Part shown: positions 1 through 6,990 of the stretch, piece after piece
How positions within the stretch are numbered: position 1 is the first letter of the stretch
Layout: each line of letters begins with the position of its first letter
From: an uncultured Clostridia bacterium
Lineage (GTDB): Bacteria > Bacillota > Clostridia > UBA1381
Reading direction: 5' to 3'
Length of the DNA stretch: 10,458 nt
Assembly: GCA_934454215.1 (NCBI GenBank)
Contig: CAKSGG010000117.1
Coordinates: 1 to 10,458 of the forward strand
Made by a program: the position numbers and the translations under genes
Notes under the pieces: model-generated
Database searches by the model: none
Told to the model about the DNA's origin: nothing
What the model saw: the letters and a program-made list of their open reading frames with translations, nothing else

Positions 1-815
1 AGAAGCTTTCTGAACATTTCGATACCTGTTACAACAACTTTTCTCTTTTCGTCTGTCAAACCAACGATTTCAACTTCATCGTTAATCTTTAACTGACCTC
101 TCTCAACTCTACCTGTAGCAACTGTACCACGACCTGTGATTGAGAAAATATCCTCGATAGGCATCAAGAACGGCAAGTCAGCCTTTCTTTCCGGAGTCGG
201 AATATAGCTGTCAACTTCGTCCATAAGGTCAAGTATGCACTTGTACTCAGGAGCGTTGATGTCTGTTGAATCTGATTCGATAACCTGAAGAGCTGAACCC
301 TTAACGATAGGAATTTCGTCACCGGGGAAGTCATACTCTGTCAAAAGGTCTCTGATTTCCATTTCAACAAGCTCCATAAGCTCTTCATCGTCAACCTGGT
401 CAGCCTTATTCATGAATACTACGATATAAGGAACGCCAACCTGTCTTGAAAGAAGGATGTGCTCTCTTGTCTGAGGCATAGGACCGTCTGCTGCTGATAC
501 AACAAGGATAGCGCCGTCCATCTGAGCAGCACCTGTAATCATGTTCTTAACGTAGTCAGCGTGTCCCGGGCAGTCAACGTGAGCATAGTGACGTGTATCT
601 GTCTCGTACTCAACGTGAGCTGTTGAAATCGTGATACCTCTTTCTCTCTCCTCAGGAGCCTTATCGATCATGTCGTAAGCCTCGTACTGAGCCTGACCCT
701 TCATAGCCAATACCTTTGTGATAGCAGCTGTAAGAGTTGTCTTACCGTGGTCAACGTGGCCGATTGTACCAATGTTAACGTGCGGCTTATTTCTTTCAAA
801 TTTAGCTTTTGCCAT
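1..815 (-). CDS. tuf: Elongation factor Tu, N-terminal 271 residues (cut by window edge)
   Basis: EF-Tu is the cytoplasmic GTPase that delivers aminoacyl-tRNA to the ribosomal A site. Visible motifs are G1 GHVDHGKT (residues 19-26), the switch I RGITI, G3 DCPGHADY and G4 NKAD, where many bacteria have NKCD or NKVD. The G domain is complete and domain 2 is entered (TGRGTVATGRVERG); the rest of domain 2 and domain 3 lie beyond position 1. About 400 residues would be normal, so roughly two thirds are present. The ATG start at 815 is preceded by AAGGAGG at 825-831, and the MAKAKFERNKPHVNIGTIGH start matches the family. It is the last gene of the str module but has its own promoter and is separated from fusA by a hairpin. 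The NKAD variant keeps the guanine-binding N, K and D. Confidence 0.98.
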   Translation of the reverse strand, partial: MAKAKFERNKPHVNIGTIGHVDHGKTTLTAAITKVLAMKGQAQYEAYDMIDKAPEERERGITISTAHVEYETDTRHYAHVDCPGHADYVKNMITGAAQMDGAILVVSAADGPMPQTREHILLSRQVGVPYIVVFMNKADQVDDEELMELVEMEIRDLLTEYDFPGDEIPIVKGSALQVIESDSTDINAPEYKCILDLMDEVDSYIPTPERKADLPFLMPIEDIFSITGRGTVATGRVERGQLKINDEVEIVGLTDEKRKVVVTGIEMFRKL

Positions 816-857
816 TTTAAATTTCCTCCTTAAAATAAAACTTACAATAGTACTTAT

Positions 858-886
858 ATTGTACAATCTTTTTCAAAAAAAATCAA
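858..886 (-). promoter_or_regulatory. Sigma-A type promoter for tuf
   Basis: On the minus strand TTGATT (881-886) and TACAAT (858-863) are separated by exactly 17 bases, about 43 bases upstream of the tuf start. An A-rich tract precedes the -35 element and may act as an UP element. The 14 bases overlapping the -35 (883-896) are identical to those at the str promoter (4578-4591). The promoter would let EF-Tu be made independently of, and in excess over, the rest of the operon. Confidence 0.8.
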
Positions 887-927
887 GTGTTTTTTTGAAA
901 TTTTTTATAAAATATATAAAATTCTTC

Positions 928-957
928 CTCAAAACGGGCTAAAAAGCCTATTTTGAG
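928..957 (-). terminator. Probable intrinsic terminator after fusA
   Basis: The arms CTCAAAA (928-934) and TTTTGAG (951-957) enclose a second complementary pair, GGGCT and AGCC with one G-T wobble and a short A-rich loop. Read on the minus strand, the inner G/C stem is followed by CGTTTT and then by AT-rich DNA. The T-tract is short, so termination may be partial, with some fusA readthrough into tuf. It lies 18 bases past the fusA stop. Confidence 0.55.
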
Positions 958-975
958 AAAACATTTTTATTAAAA

Positions 976-3087
976 TCAGTCTTTCGACCTTTCGTTCATA
1001 ATCTTTTCCTGGATAGACCTTGGAACTTCACTGTAATGTGAAGGCTCCATCGTGTACTGTCCGCGGCCTTGTGTACCTGAACGAAGAACGGTAGCGTAAC
1101 CGAACATTTCCGACAAAGGAACATCGGCAGTTACCTGAGTGATTCCGCCCGAACGCGATTCCTGACTCTTAACCATACCTCGTCTTGAGCTCAAGTCACC
1201 GATAACGAAACCAAGATACTCGTCAGGAACGATTACGTTTACAAGCATGATAGGCTCCTTAATAACAGGGTCTGCCTTCTTCATACCTTCCTTAAACGCC
1301 ATTGATGCGGCAATCTTAAATGCCATTTCCGATGAGTCGACTTCATGATATGAACCGTCATAAAGTGTAGCCTTAACGTCAACAACATTGTAGCCTGCAA
1401 GAACACCGCTCTGCATTGCGCCCTGAATACCGGCGTCAACAGCAGGAATGTATTCTTTAGGAATAGCACCGCCGACAATTGCGTTTACAAATTCGTAGCC
1501 CTTGCCCTCTTCAAGCGGCTCAAGTTTCAGCAATACGTGACCGTACTGACCCTTACCGCCTGACTGACGTGCATACTTATGCTCAACGTCAACTGCTTTT
1601 CTGATAGCCTCTCTGTATGAAACCTGAGGTTCACCAACGTTTGCCTCAACCTTAAACTCACGAAGCAGACGGTCAACGATAATCTCAAGGTGAAGCTCAC
1701 CCATACCTGCGATAATTGTCTGACCTGTTTCCTCGTCTGTGTAGGTCTTGAATGTCGGGTCTTCTTCTGCAAGCTTTGCAAGAGCAATACCCATCTTTTC
1801 CTGACCTGCCTTAGTTTTAGGCTCAATAGCAACTCTGATAACCGGCTCAGGGAAGTTCATTGATTCAAGAATAATAGGATGGTCTTCGTCACACAGCGTT
1901 TCACCTGTTGTTGTATTCTTCAAACCAACAGCCGCAGCTATATCACCGCTGTAGCAGCAGTCAATATCCTTACGGTCATTAGCGTGCATCTGCAAAATAC
2001 GTCCCATACGCTCTTTATGACCCTTGCATGAGTTCAAAACGTACGAACCTGATTTAACAAGTCCCGAATAAACTCTGAAATAACAAATCTTACCCACAAA
2101 CGGGTCTGTTGCAATCTTGAATGCAAGAGCAGCAAACGGAGCGTCGTCTGATGACGGTCTCGACTCCTCCTCGTTTGTATCGGGGTTGATTCCCTTTATA
2201 TCAGCTATATCCGTAGGAGCGGGCATATAATCGATAACAGCGTCAAGAAGCATCTGAACGCCCTTGTTTCTGTATGATGTTCCGCAAAGCATAGGAACAA
2301 TCTCGTTATCAATGGTAGCTTTTCTCAAAGCAGCCTTCAATTCGTCAACCGTGATTGAATCGGGGTCTTCAAAGTATTTCTCCATAAGAGCCTCATCAGT
2401 TTCACAAATTGCCTCAATCATATTGTCACGGTATTCCTGTGCTTTTTCAAGCATATCCTCCGGAATTTCTTCGATTCTTACATCGTTTCCAAGGTCATCA
2501 TAATATATCTCAGCCTTCATTATCATAAGGTCGATAATGCCCTTGAATGTTTCTTCAGCACCTATCGGCAGCTGAATCGGAACGCCGTTTGCATGAAGTC
2601 TTTCATGCACCATGTCAACAACTCTGTAGAAGTCAGCGCCCATAATATCCATTTTATTAACGTATATCATTCTCGGAACGTTGTATTCGTCAGCTTGTCT
2701 CCAAACAGTTTCCGACTGCGGTTCAACACCGCCTTTGGCACACATTACTGTAACAGAACCGTCAAGCACCTTCAATGAACGCTGAACTTCAACAGTAAAG
2801 TCAACGTGTCCCGGTGTGTCGATAATGTTAATTCTGTGCTTGATACCGCTCTTATAGCCTTCCTTCTTTGTCCAGAAACAAGTTGTAGCAGCCGATGTAA
2901 TCGTAATACCACGCTCCTGCTCCTGAGCCATCCAGTCCATTGTTGCGGCACCGTCGTGAGTTTCACCTATTTTATGGTTAATACCCGTATAATACAAAAT
3001 TCTTTCGGTTGTGGTAGTTTTACCGGCGTCTATATGCGCCATGATACCAATGTTTCTTGTATTGTCAAGTGAAATTTCTCTAGCCAA
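976..3087 (-). CDS. fusA: Elongation factor G
   Basis: EF-G is the GTPase that drives ribosomal translocation and, with RRF, ribosome recycling. The 703-residue product is of normal length. Motifs are G1 AHIDAGKT (17-24), RGITI (59-63), G3 DTPGH (90-94), G4 NKMD (144-147) and a G5 written CGTSYRNKG, where CGSAFKNKG is commoner. Domains II-V follow to the end. The start is TTG at 3085-3087: no in-frame ATG fits, GGAGG lies 8 bases upstream, and translation gives the family-typical N-terminus MAREISLDNTRNIGIMAHID. It lies 84 bases after rpsG in the str operon and ends in TGA. The family is certain; orthology to the main EF-G rather than a paralogue is supported by the operon. Confidence 0.98.
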   Translation of the reverse strand: MAREISLDNTRNIGIMAHIDAGKTTTTERILYYTGINHKIGETHDGAATMDWMAQEQERGITITSAATTCFWTKKEGYKSGIKHRINIIDTPGHVDFTVEVQRSLKVLDGSVTVMCAKGGVEPQSETVWRQADEYNVPRMIYVNKMDIMGADFYRVVDMVHERLHANGVPIQLPIGAEETFKGIIDLMIMKAEIYYDDLGNDVRIEEIPEDMLEKAQEYRDNMIEAICETDEALMEKYFEDPDSITVDELKAALRKATIDNEIVPMLCGTSYRNKGVQMLLDAVIDYMPAPTDIADIKGINPDTNEEESRPSSDDAPFAALAFKIATDPFVGKICYFRVYSGLVKSGSYVLNSCKGHKERMGRILQMHANDRKDIDCCYSGDIAAAVGLKNTTTGETLCDEDHPIILESMNFPEPVIRVAIEPKTKAGQEKMGIALAKLAEEDPTFKTYTDEETGQTIIAGMGELHLEIIVDRLLREFKVEANVGEPQVSYREAIRKAVDVEHKYARQSGGKGQYGHVLLKLEPLEEGKGYEFVNAIVGGAIPKEYIPAVDAGIQGAMQSGVLAGYNVVDVKATLYDGSYHEVDSSEMAFKIAASMAFKEGMKKADPVIKEPIMLVNVIVPDEYLGFVIGDLSSRRGMVKSQESRSGGITQVTADVPLSEMFGYATVLRSGTQGRGQYTMEPSHYSEVPRSIQEKIMNERSKD

Positions 3088-3171
3088 AATATTTTCCTCC
3101 TTTCAAATAAGGTTGGTTTATTTAAAAATGTTAATGTCGTTTTGTATTGCGTTAAGCAATCATTGAAAAGA

Positions 3172-3642
3172 CTACCATCTGTAGTGTGCGAACGCTCTGT
3201 TAGCTTCAGCCATCTTATGGGTATCTTCACGCTTCTTAACAGAACCGCCTGTACCGTTTAATGCGTCAACAAGCTCGTTTGCAAGTCTTTCCTTCATTGT
3301 CTTCTCGCTGCGCTCTCTTGCGTAGCGTGTAAGCCATCTGAGTCCTAATGTCTGTCTTCTTTCCGGACGAACCTCCATAGGAACCTGATATGTCGCACCG
3401 CCGACACGTCTTGCCTTTACTTCAAGTACAGGCATGATGTTATCCATAGCCTCGGTAAACGCCTCAAGTGCGTCTTTGCCGGTCTTTTCTTTTACAATGT
3501 CGAACGCATCGTATACGATTTTCTGTGCAACACCCTTTTTACCGTCAAGCATAATGTTGTTTATAAGTTTTGTAACAACAACGCTGTTGTATATCGGGTC
3601 AGGCAATACTTCTCTTTTTGCTATAAAACCTTTTCTTGGCAC
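3172..3642 (-). CDS. rpsG: 30S ribosomal protein S7
   Basis: S7 is a primary 16S rRNA-binding protein that nucleates assembly of the 30S head and contacts E-site tRNA and mRNA. The product is 156 residues, the standard bacterial length, with the signatures PDPIYNS, DGKKGVAQKI, ARRVGGATYQVP, RRQTLGLRWL and the C-terminal KREDTHKMAEANRAFAHYRW. I place the start at GTG 3640-3642. AAGGAGGG ends about 8 bases upstream, and VPRKGFIAKR aligns with the usual MPRKG N-terminus. A longer frame opening at 3696 would translate through the ribosome binding site and the hairpin in front of it, so it is not used. It sits between rpsL and fusA. The 172-base spacer to rpsL is unusually long for this operon. 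Confidence 0.97.
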   Translation of the reverse strand: MPRKGFIAKREVLPDPIYNSVVVTKLINNIMLDGKKGVAQKIVYDAFDIVKEKTGKDALEAFTEAMDNIMPVLEVKARRVGGATYQVPMEVRPERRQTLGLRWLTRYARERSEKTMKERLANELVDALNGTGGSVKKREDTHKMAEANRAFAHYRW

Positions 3643-3666
3643 TTTACTTCCCTCCTTCATTATTTG

Positions 3667-3683
3667 TGCGGTAAAATACCGCA
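3667..3683 (-). promoter_or_regulatory. Perfect 7-bp hairpin just before the rpsG ribosome binding site
   Basis: TGCGGTA (3667-3673) and TACCGCA (3677-3683) are exact inverted copies with a 3-base loop. The hairpin ends about 10 bases upstream of the rpsG Shine-Dalgarno. No T-run follows, so it is not a terminator. A second small stem (ATGCTG/CAGCAT) lies at the rpsL end of the same spacer. In E. coli the S12-S7 intercistronic mRNA is where S7 represses its own translation. By analogy, and only by inference, this could be a control site. Confidence 0.45.
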
Positions 3684-3814
3684 TCATGAATATCACAGGT
3701 ACTCTGAATTTAGTTTTTCAAAATTCCGTCAGCGCGTATCAAATGTATAATCTATTAAAAATAACTCGATATGCACTTGTGATACATGCTGCTCATTAAT
3801 CAAACAGCATTAAA

Positions 3815-4234
3815 TTACTTCTTTTCCTTCGGCTTCTTAGCACCGTACTTTGAACGCGACTGCAAACGACCGTTTACACCCTGAGCATCAAGAGTACCTC
3901 TGATAATATGGTATCTTGTACCCGGAAGGTCTCTTACTCTTCCGCCTCTGATAAGAACAACGCTGTGTTCCTGAAGATTGTGTCCGATACCCGGAATATA
4001 AGCAGTTACTTCTATACCGTTTGTAAGTCTTACTCTGGCAATCTTTCTCAATGCCGAGTTAGGCTTCTTAGGTGTAGCTGTTCTTACCGCAGTACAAACA
4101 CCGCGCTTCTGAGGCGAGCTTTTGTCTGTAGTCTTTTTCTTCAAAGAGTTCAGGCTCTTCTGAAGAGCAGGAGCAGTTGACTTCTTAGTTGATGTCTTTC
4201 TTCCGACTCTAACCAGTTGGTTAAATGTAGGCAT
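3815..4234 (-). CDS. rpsL: 30S ribosomal protein S12
   Basis: S12 sits at the decoding centre and governs accuracy and the streptomycin response. The 139-residue product carries the roughly 13-residue insertion after residue 25 that is typical of Gram-positive S12 and absent from E. coli. The motifs QKRGVCT, TPKKPNSALRK and GHNLQEHSVVLIRGGRV are all present. Lys56 matches E. coli Lys43, but residue 101, equivalent to E. coli Lys88, is Arg (codon 3932-3934). The C-terminus SKYGAKKPKEKK is normal. The ATG at 4232-4234 follows a purine-rich GGAAG about 9 bases upstream. It lies 25 bases after the L7Ae-like gene and is clearly co-transcribed. Confidence 0.98.
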   Translation of the reverse strand: MPTFNQLVRVGRKTSTKKSTAPALQKSLNSLKKKTTDKSSPQKRGVCTAVRTATPKKPNSALRKIARVRLTNGIEVTAYIPGIGHNLQEHSVVLIRGGRVRDLPGTRYHIIRGTLDAQGVNGRLQSRSKYGAKKPKEKK

Positions 4235-4259
4235 ACCTCGTTACTTCCTTTCTTTAAAA

Positions 4260-4502
4260 TTATTTTAACACGACCGCACAGCTTGCACCAACGTCAATTC
4301 CGCACATCGCACCAAGCTCTTTCATGGTATCAATATAGAAAATATCGGTTTCGCCTGCCGACGCAGCCTGTTCCAGCGGAGCGCTTATTCTTGATTCGCA
4401 GTCGTTTGCAAGAAAAATCTTTGCCGCTCTGTTTTCCTTAACGGCTCTGAGTGCCTGTTTAAAACCGACAATCAATCTTTCTTTTTCAGCATCGCTTATC
4501 AT
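4260..4502 (-). CDS. ybxF: L7Ae-family ribosomal/K-turn RNA-binding protein, YbxF type
   Basis: This is a small RNA-binding protein of the L7Ae/L30e/S12e/Gadd45 fold. Bacillus YbxF, encoded directly before rpsL, binds kink-turn RNA and associates with ribosomes. The 80-residue product shows the family layout: a basic helix (FKQALRAVKENRAAKIFLAND), a central DIFYIDTMKELGAMCGIDVG segment equivalent to the M-x-E-L-G-x-x-C-G-I motif, and a hydrophobic C-terminus. I start at ATG 4500-4502 because AAAGGAGAG lies immediately upstream. An in-frame ATG six codons earlier (4520) lies 5' of this ribosome binding site and would encode it. It is the first gene of the str transcript, about 44 bases from the predicted transcription start. 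The family assignment is firm; the exact cellular role is not. Confidence 0.9.
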   Translation of the reverse strand: MISDAEKERLIVGFKQALRAVKENRAAKIFLANDCESRISAPLEQAASAGETDIFYIDTMKELGAMCGIDVGASCAVVLK

Positions 4503-4552
4503 TATACGCTCTCCTTTCATATATTATAACCATATTTTAAGCAGTCTATAAA

Positions 4553-4581
4553 ATTATACAAAAAATCGGAGCAAATGTCAA
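4553..4581 (-). promoter_or_regulatory. Consensus sigma-A promoter of the str operon
   Basis: On the minus strand TTGACA (4576-4581) and TATAAT (4553-4558) are separated by 17 bases, a perfect match to the housekeeping consensus. A run of A residues directly upstream (minus-strand reading of about 4585-4602) resembles an UP element. Initiation near 4546 would give a leader of about 44 bases to the L7Ae-like gene. This fits a strong, growth-linked promoter and explains how the module works without rpoBC upstream. Confidence 0.88.
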
Positions 4582-4699
4582 GTGTTTTTTTATTTTTTTT
4601 TACTTGTATGCTAAATTCTTCAAATATGCCAAAAAAACATTAATTAACGCATTTGTTTTTATTAAAAACTTCATAATATTAATAATTTCACAAAAAAGC

Positions 4700-4728
4700 T
4701 TGACAGTGAATAATATAGATGTTATAAT
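4700..4728 (+). promoter_or_regulatory. Consensus sigma-A promoter of the metal-efflux ATPase
   Basis: TTGACA (4700-4705) and TATAAT (4723-4728) lie 17 bases apart. Transcription should begin near 4735, so an ATG at 4735 cannot be the normal start; the start at 4771 fits. The promoter is divergent from the str promoter, with about 118 AT-rich bases between the two -35 boxes. Confidence 0.87.
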
Positions 4729-4731
4729 GAA

Positions 4732-4753
4732 CATATGAACAATCATTCAAATG
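4732..4753 (+). promoter_or_regulatory. ArsR/SmtB-type (CzrA/CadC-like) metal-responsive operator
   Basis: CATATGAA (4732-4739), six bases, then TTCAAATG (4746-4753) form an inverted repeat with 7 of 8 positions matching. The core TGAA-N6-TTCA is the half-site arrangement known for SmtB/CzrA/CadC-family repressors that release DNA on binding Zn or Cd. It begins 3 bases after the -10 and covers the predicted start of transcription, the usual place for such repressors. No ArsR-family gene lies in this window, so the regulator would act in trans. This is inferred from motif and position only. Confidence 0.6.
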
Positions 4754-4770
4754 TTATGGGGGGTTATATT

Positions 4771-6744
4771 ATGGAAAAACATTCACACGTTCACGAGCAT
4801 GAACACAATCACGAAAGCTGTCATTGCCATGAGCATGAACATTGCCATGAACATGAACACGGACACGAACATGAACATGAACATGAGGAACATATCGGCT
4901 GCTCCTGCGGTCATTGCCACGGCCACGGCGACGGCGATGAAAAAGGAGAGCTGATAACTCTTATAATAGGTACAGTTATATTTATAATCGGTTTACTTGT
5001 TCCCGATTCCGCAAAGCTGTACGTTTTTCTTGCAGCATATATCATACTCGCTTACGAAATACTTATAAATACGGTAAAAAGTCTTTTCAGCGGTCATCTT
5101 TTCGATGAAAACGCACTAATGGCTATTGCCAGCATCGGTGCATTCGCAATAGGGAATTATTCAGAAGCTGTCGCCGTTGTTCTCTTGTATCAGATAGGAG
5201 AAATTCTACAGGACAAAGCCGTCGAAAAAAGCCGTAAATCAATAACGTCTCTTATGGATATACGCCCCGATTACGCAAATGTAAAAAGAGACGGAAAGGT
5301 TATTAAGGTTTCTCCCGAGGAAGTAAAAATAGGAGAAGAAATACTTATAAATCCGGGCGAAAAAGTTCCTCTTGACGGTACTGTTGTAAGCGGCGAAGCT
5401 TTTGTTGACACAAAGGCTCTTACGGGTGAAAGCGTGCTTGCAAAGGTTTCAAGCGGAGTTCAGGTTTTGAGCGGCTCGGTAAATACGGACTCGCCCATTA
5501 CCATTGCGGTTGAAAAGGAATTTAAGGAAAGTGCGGTTTCAAAAATTCTGGATATGGTTCAGAATGCACAGTCGAAAAAATCTCCTGCCGAAAGATTTAT
5601 AACAAAATTCGCAAAATACTATACCCCTATCGTTGTTGCGCTTGCGGCTTTGGTTATGCTGATTCCGTCAGTTATAACGCATGATTACAGAACATGGATA
5701 TACAGAGGTCTGCTGTTCTTGGTAGTTTCATGTCCGTGCGCACTGGTTATATCTGTACCTCTCGGATTCTTTACGGGTATCGGCTGTTCCTCCAAAAACG
5801 GCGTATTGATTAAAGGCAGCGGCTATCTTGAAATGCTTTCAAAGCTTGATTCGGTGGTTTTTGATAAAACAGGTACTTTGACAAAGGGCGAATTTGCTGT
5901 CAGCAAAATCAATTCAAGCATTGACGAGTCGGAATTTCTTGAGCTTGCCGCATACGGTGAATATTATTCTCATCACCCGATTGCCGTTTCGATAAAAACA
6001 AAATACGGCAAAGAAATAGACGAAAGCAAAATAAAGAATTATAAGGAAATATCGGGCAAGGGTATTCAGGCTGAAATTGATGGGAAGCAAATTCTTCTCG
6101 GCAACCGCAAGCTTATTGACGGCGCACCCGATGAAGCCGTTTTCGGCACGGTTATTTACATGAGCATAGACGGTACATACGCCGGATATATTCTTATAGA
6201 AGATACCGTAAAGCCCGATTCCAAGCAGGCAATCAGCGAGCTTGAAAAAATGAATATAAAAACCGCAATGCTGTCGGGTGATAACAAGGCGGCAGTTGAG
6301 AAAATCGGCAGCGAGCTTGGCATATCAAACGTTCATTCACAGCTTTTGCCTCAGGATAAGGTTCGTATCGTTGACGATATGATGAAACGCAAAGCTCCGA
6401 AATCCTCGGTTGCGTTTGTCGGTGACGGAATAAACGACGCACCTGTTCTTGTAAGCGCCGACTTGGGCATAGCAATGGGCGGAATCGGCTCTGACAGTGC
6501 GATTGAAGCGGCAGACGTCGTTATAATGACAGATGAACCGTCAAAAATCGTTACGGCCGTTAAAATTGCAAAGCATACAATGAACATCATTACTCAAAAT
6601 ATCGTATTTGCCATAGCCGTAAAGGTGCTTATTATGATACTCAGCACACTCGGACTTACAACTATGTGGATTGCAATATTCGGAGATGTCGGCGTTGCGC
6701 TGATAGCGATATTAAATTCACTCCGTGCATTAAAAGTAAAATAA
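4771..6744 (+). CDS. cadA: P1B-2 type Zn/Cd/Pb-exporting P-type ATPase with His-rich N-terminus
   Basis: This membrane ATPase should pump divalent soft metals out of the cell. The start at ATG 4771 follows a six-G tract (4758-4763) 7 bases upstream and lies downstream of the predicted transcription start, giving 657 residues. Residues 1-54 hold about 21 His and 6 Cys, replacing the usual GMTCxxC HMA domain. Eight membrane helices can be traced. The actuator has TGE (218-220); helix 6 has CPC at 321-323 within CPC-x4-SxPxG. The P-domain has D365KTGT, the N-domain HP at 402-403, and the hinge GDGINDAP starts at 551. N610-x7-K618 in helix 7 and D639-x-G641 in helix 8 complete the P1B-2 signature, which in studied members means Zn, Cd or Pb rather than Cu. 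The choice of metal among these is inferred. Confidence 0.93.
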   Translation: MEKHSHVHEHEHNHESCHCHEHEHCHEHEHGHEHEHEHEEHIGCSCGHCHGHGDGDEKGELITLIIGTVIFIIGLLVPDSAKLYVFLAAYIILAYEILINTVKSLFSGHLFDENALMAIASIGAFAIGNYSEAVAVVLLYQIGEILQDKAVEKSRKSITSLMDIRPDYANVKRDGKVIKVSPEEVKIGEEILINPGEKVPLDGTVVSGEAFVDTKALTGESVLAKVSSGVQVLSGSVNTDSPITIAVEKEFKESAVSKILDMVQNAQSKKSPAERFITKFAKYYTPIVVALAALVMLIPSVITHDYRTWIYRGLLFLVVSCPCALVISVPLGFFTGIGCSSKNGVLIKGSGYLEMLSKLDSVVFDKTGTLTKGEFAVSKINSSIDESEFLELAAYGEYYSHHPIAVSIKTKYGKEIDESKIKNYKEISGKGIQAEIDGKQILLGNRKLIDGAPDEAVFGTVIYMSIDGTYAGYILIEDTVKPDSKQAISELEKMNIKTAMLSGDNKAAVEKIGSELGISNVHSQLLPQDKVRIVDDMMKRKAPKSSVAFVGDGINDAPVLVSADLGIAMGGIGSDSAIEAADVVIMTDEPSKIVTAVKIAKHTMNIITQNIVFAIAVKVLIMILSTLGLTTMWIAIFGDVGVALIAILNSLRALKVK

Positions 6745-6750
6745 ATTGTA

Positions 6751-6778
6751 ACAAAGACAAGGCATTATTCATATACTA
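6751..6778 (+). promoter_or_regulatory. Possible sporulation-sigma (SigK/SigE-like) promoter
   Basis: CATATACTA (6770-6778) fits the mother-cell SigK -10 form CATA-N3-TA and is close to the SigE -10. An AC dinucleotide at 6751-6752 stands 17 bases upstream, the known SigK -35 spacing. The element lies in the 68-base gap after the ATPase, before a small membrane gene and spoVM, where mother-cell expression would make sense. Such short motifs occur by chance, so this is only suggestive. Confidence 0.35.
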
Positions 6779-6812
6779 TAGTAAAATAACTTTTCAGAAC
6801 GGAGACGGTACT

Positions 6813-6977
6813 ATGCTTAACTTTTCCATGTGCGGCTGCGCAAAGGCCGCCGGTCTTACGGCATTGGCGTTCTGCATAGGGGTTGTTGCAGGGCTGTTCT
6901 TCCCCATTGCATTTCTTGCGGTGCTTGAGATGATTTTATTGGTTACATTCGGGTATTTGTGTTTGTTTAAGTGGTAA
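6813..6977 (+). CDS. Small two-helix membrane protein (54 aa), upstream of spoVM
   Basis: The 54-residue product begins at ATG 6813, with AACGGAGA ending about 8 bases upstream. The N-terminus is MLNFSMCGCAKAAG, with two Cys in a CxC pair. Two hydrophobic stretches follow, roughly residues 15-35 and 36-52, with a single Glu (EMILL) in the second, and it ends in LFKW. It has no signal-peptidase site and is probably an integral membrane peptide. It lies 68 bases after the ATPase with no hairpin between, and 13 bases before spoVM, so it is likely co-transcribed with spoVM. I do not recognise a family. A sporulation-membrane role is inferred from the neighbour only. Confidence 0.72.
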   Translation: MLNFSMCGCAKAAGLTALAFCIGVVAGLFFPIAFLAVLEMILLVTFGYLCLFKW

Positions 6978-6990
6978 CGGAGGGGTCGAT

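Noticed and set aside
3640..3696. Longer rpsG frame starting at 3696
   Set aside because: It would translate through the hairpin and the AAGGAGGG site; the GTG start at 3642 gives the standard 156 residues.
4735..4770. ATPase start at ATG 4735
   Set aside because: This ATG is at the predicted transcription start and inside the operator, so it would have no ribosome binding site; 4771 follows a G-rich site.
6666..6812. Extension of the 54-aa gene back to 6666
   Set aside because: This part overlaps the ATPase C-terminus in another frame and has no ribosome binding site; ATG 6813 does.
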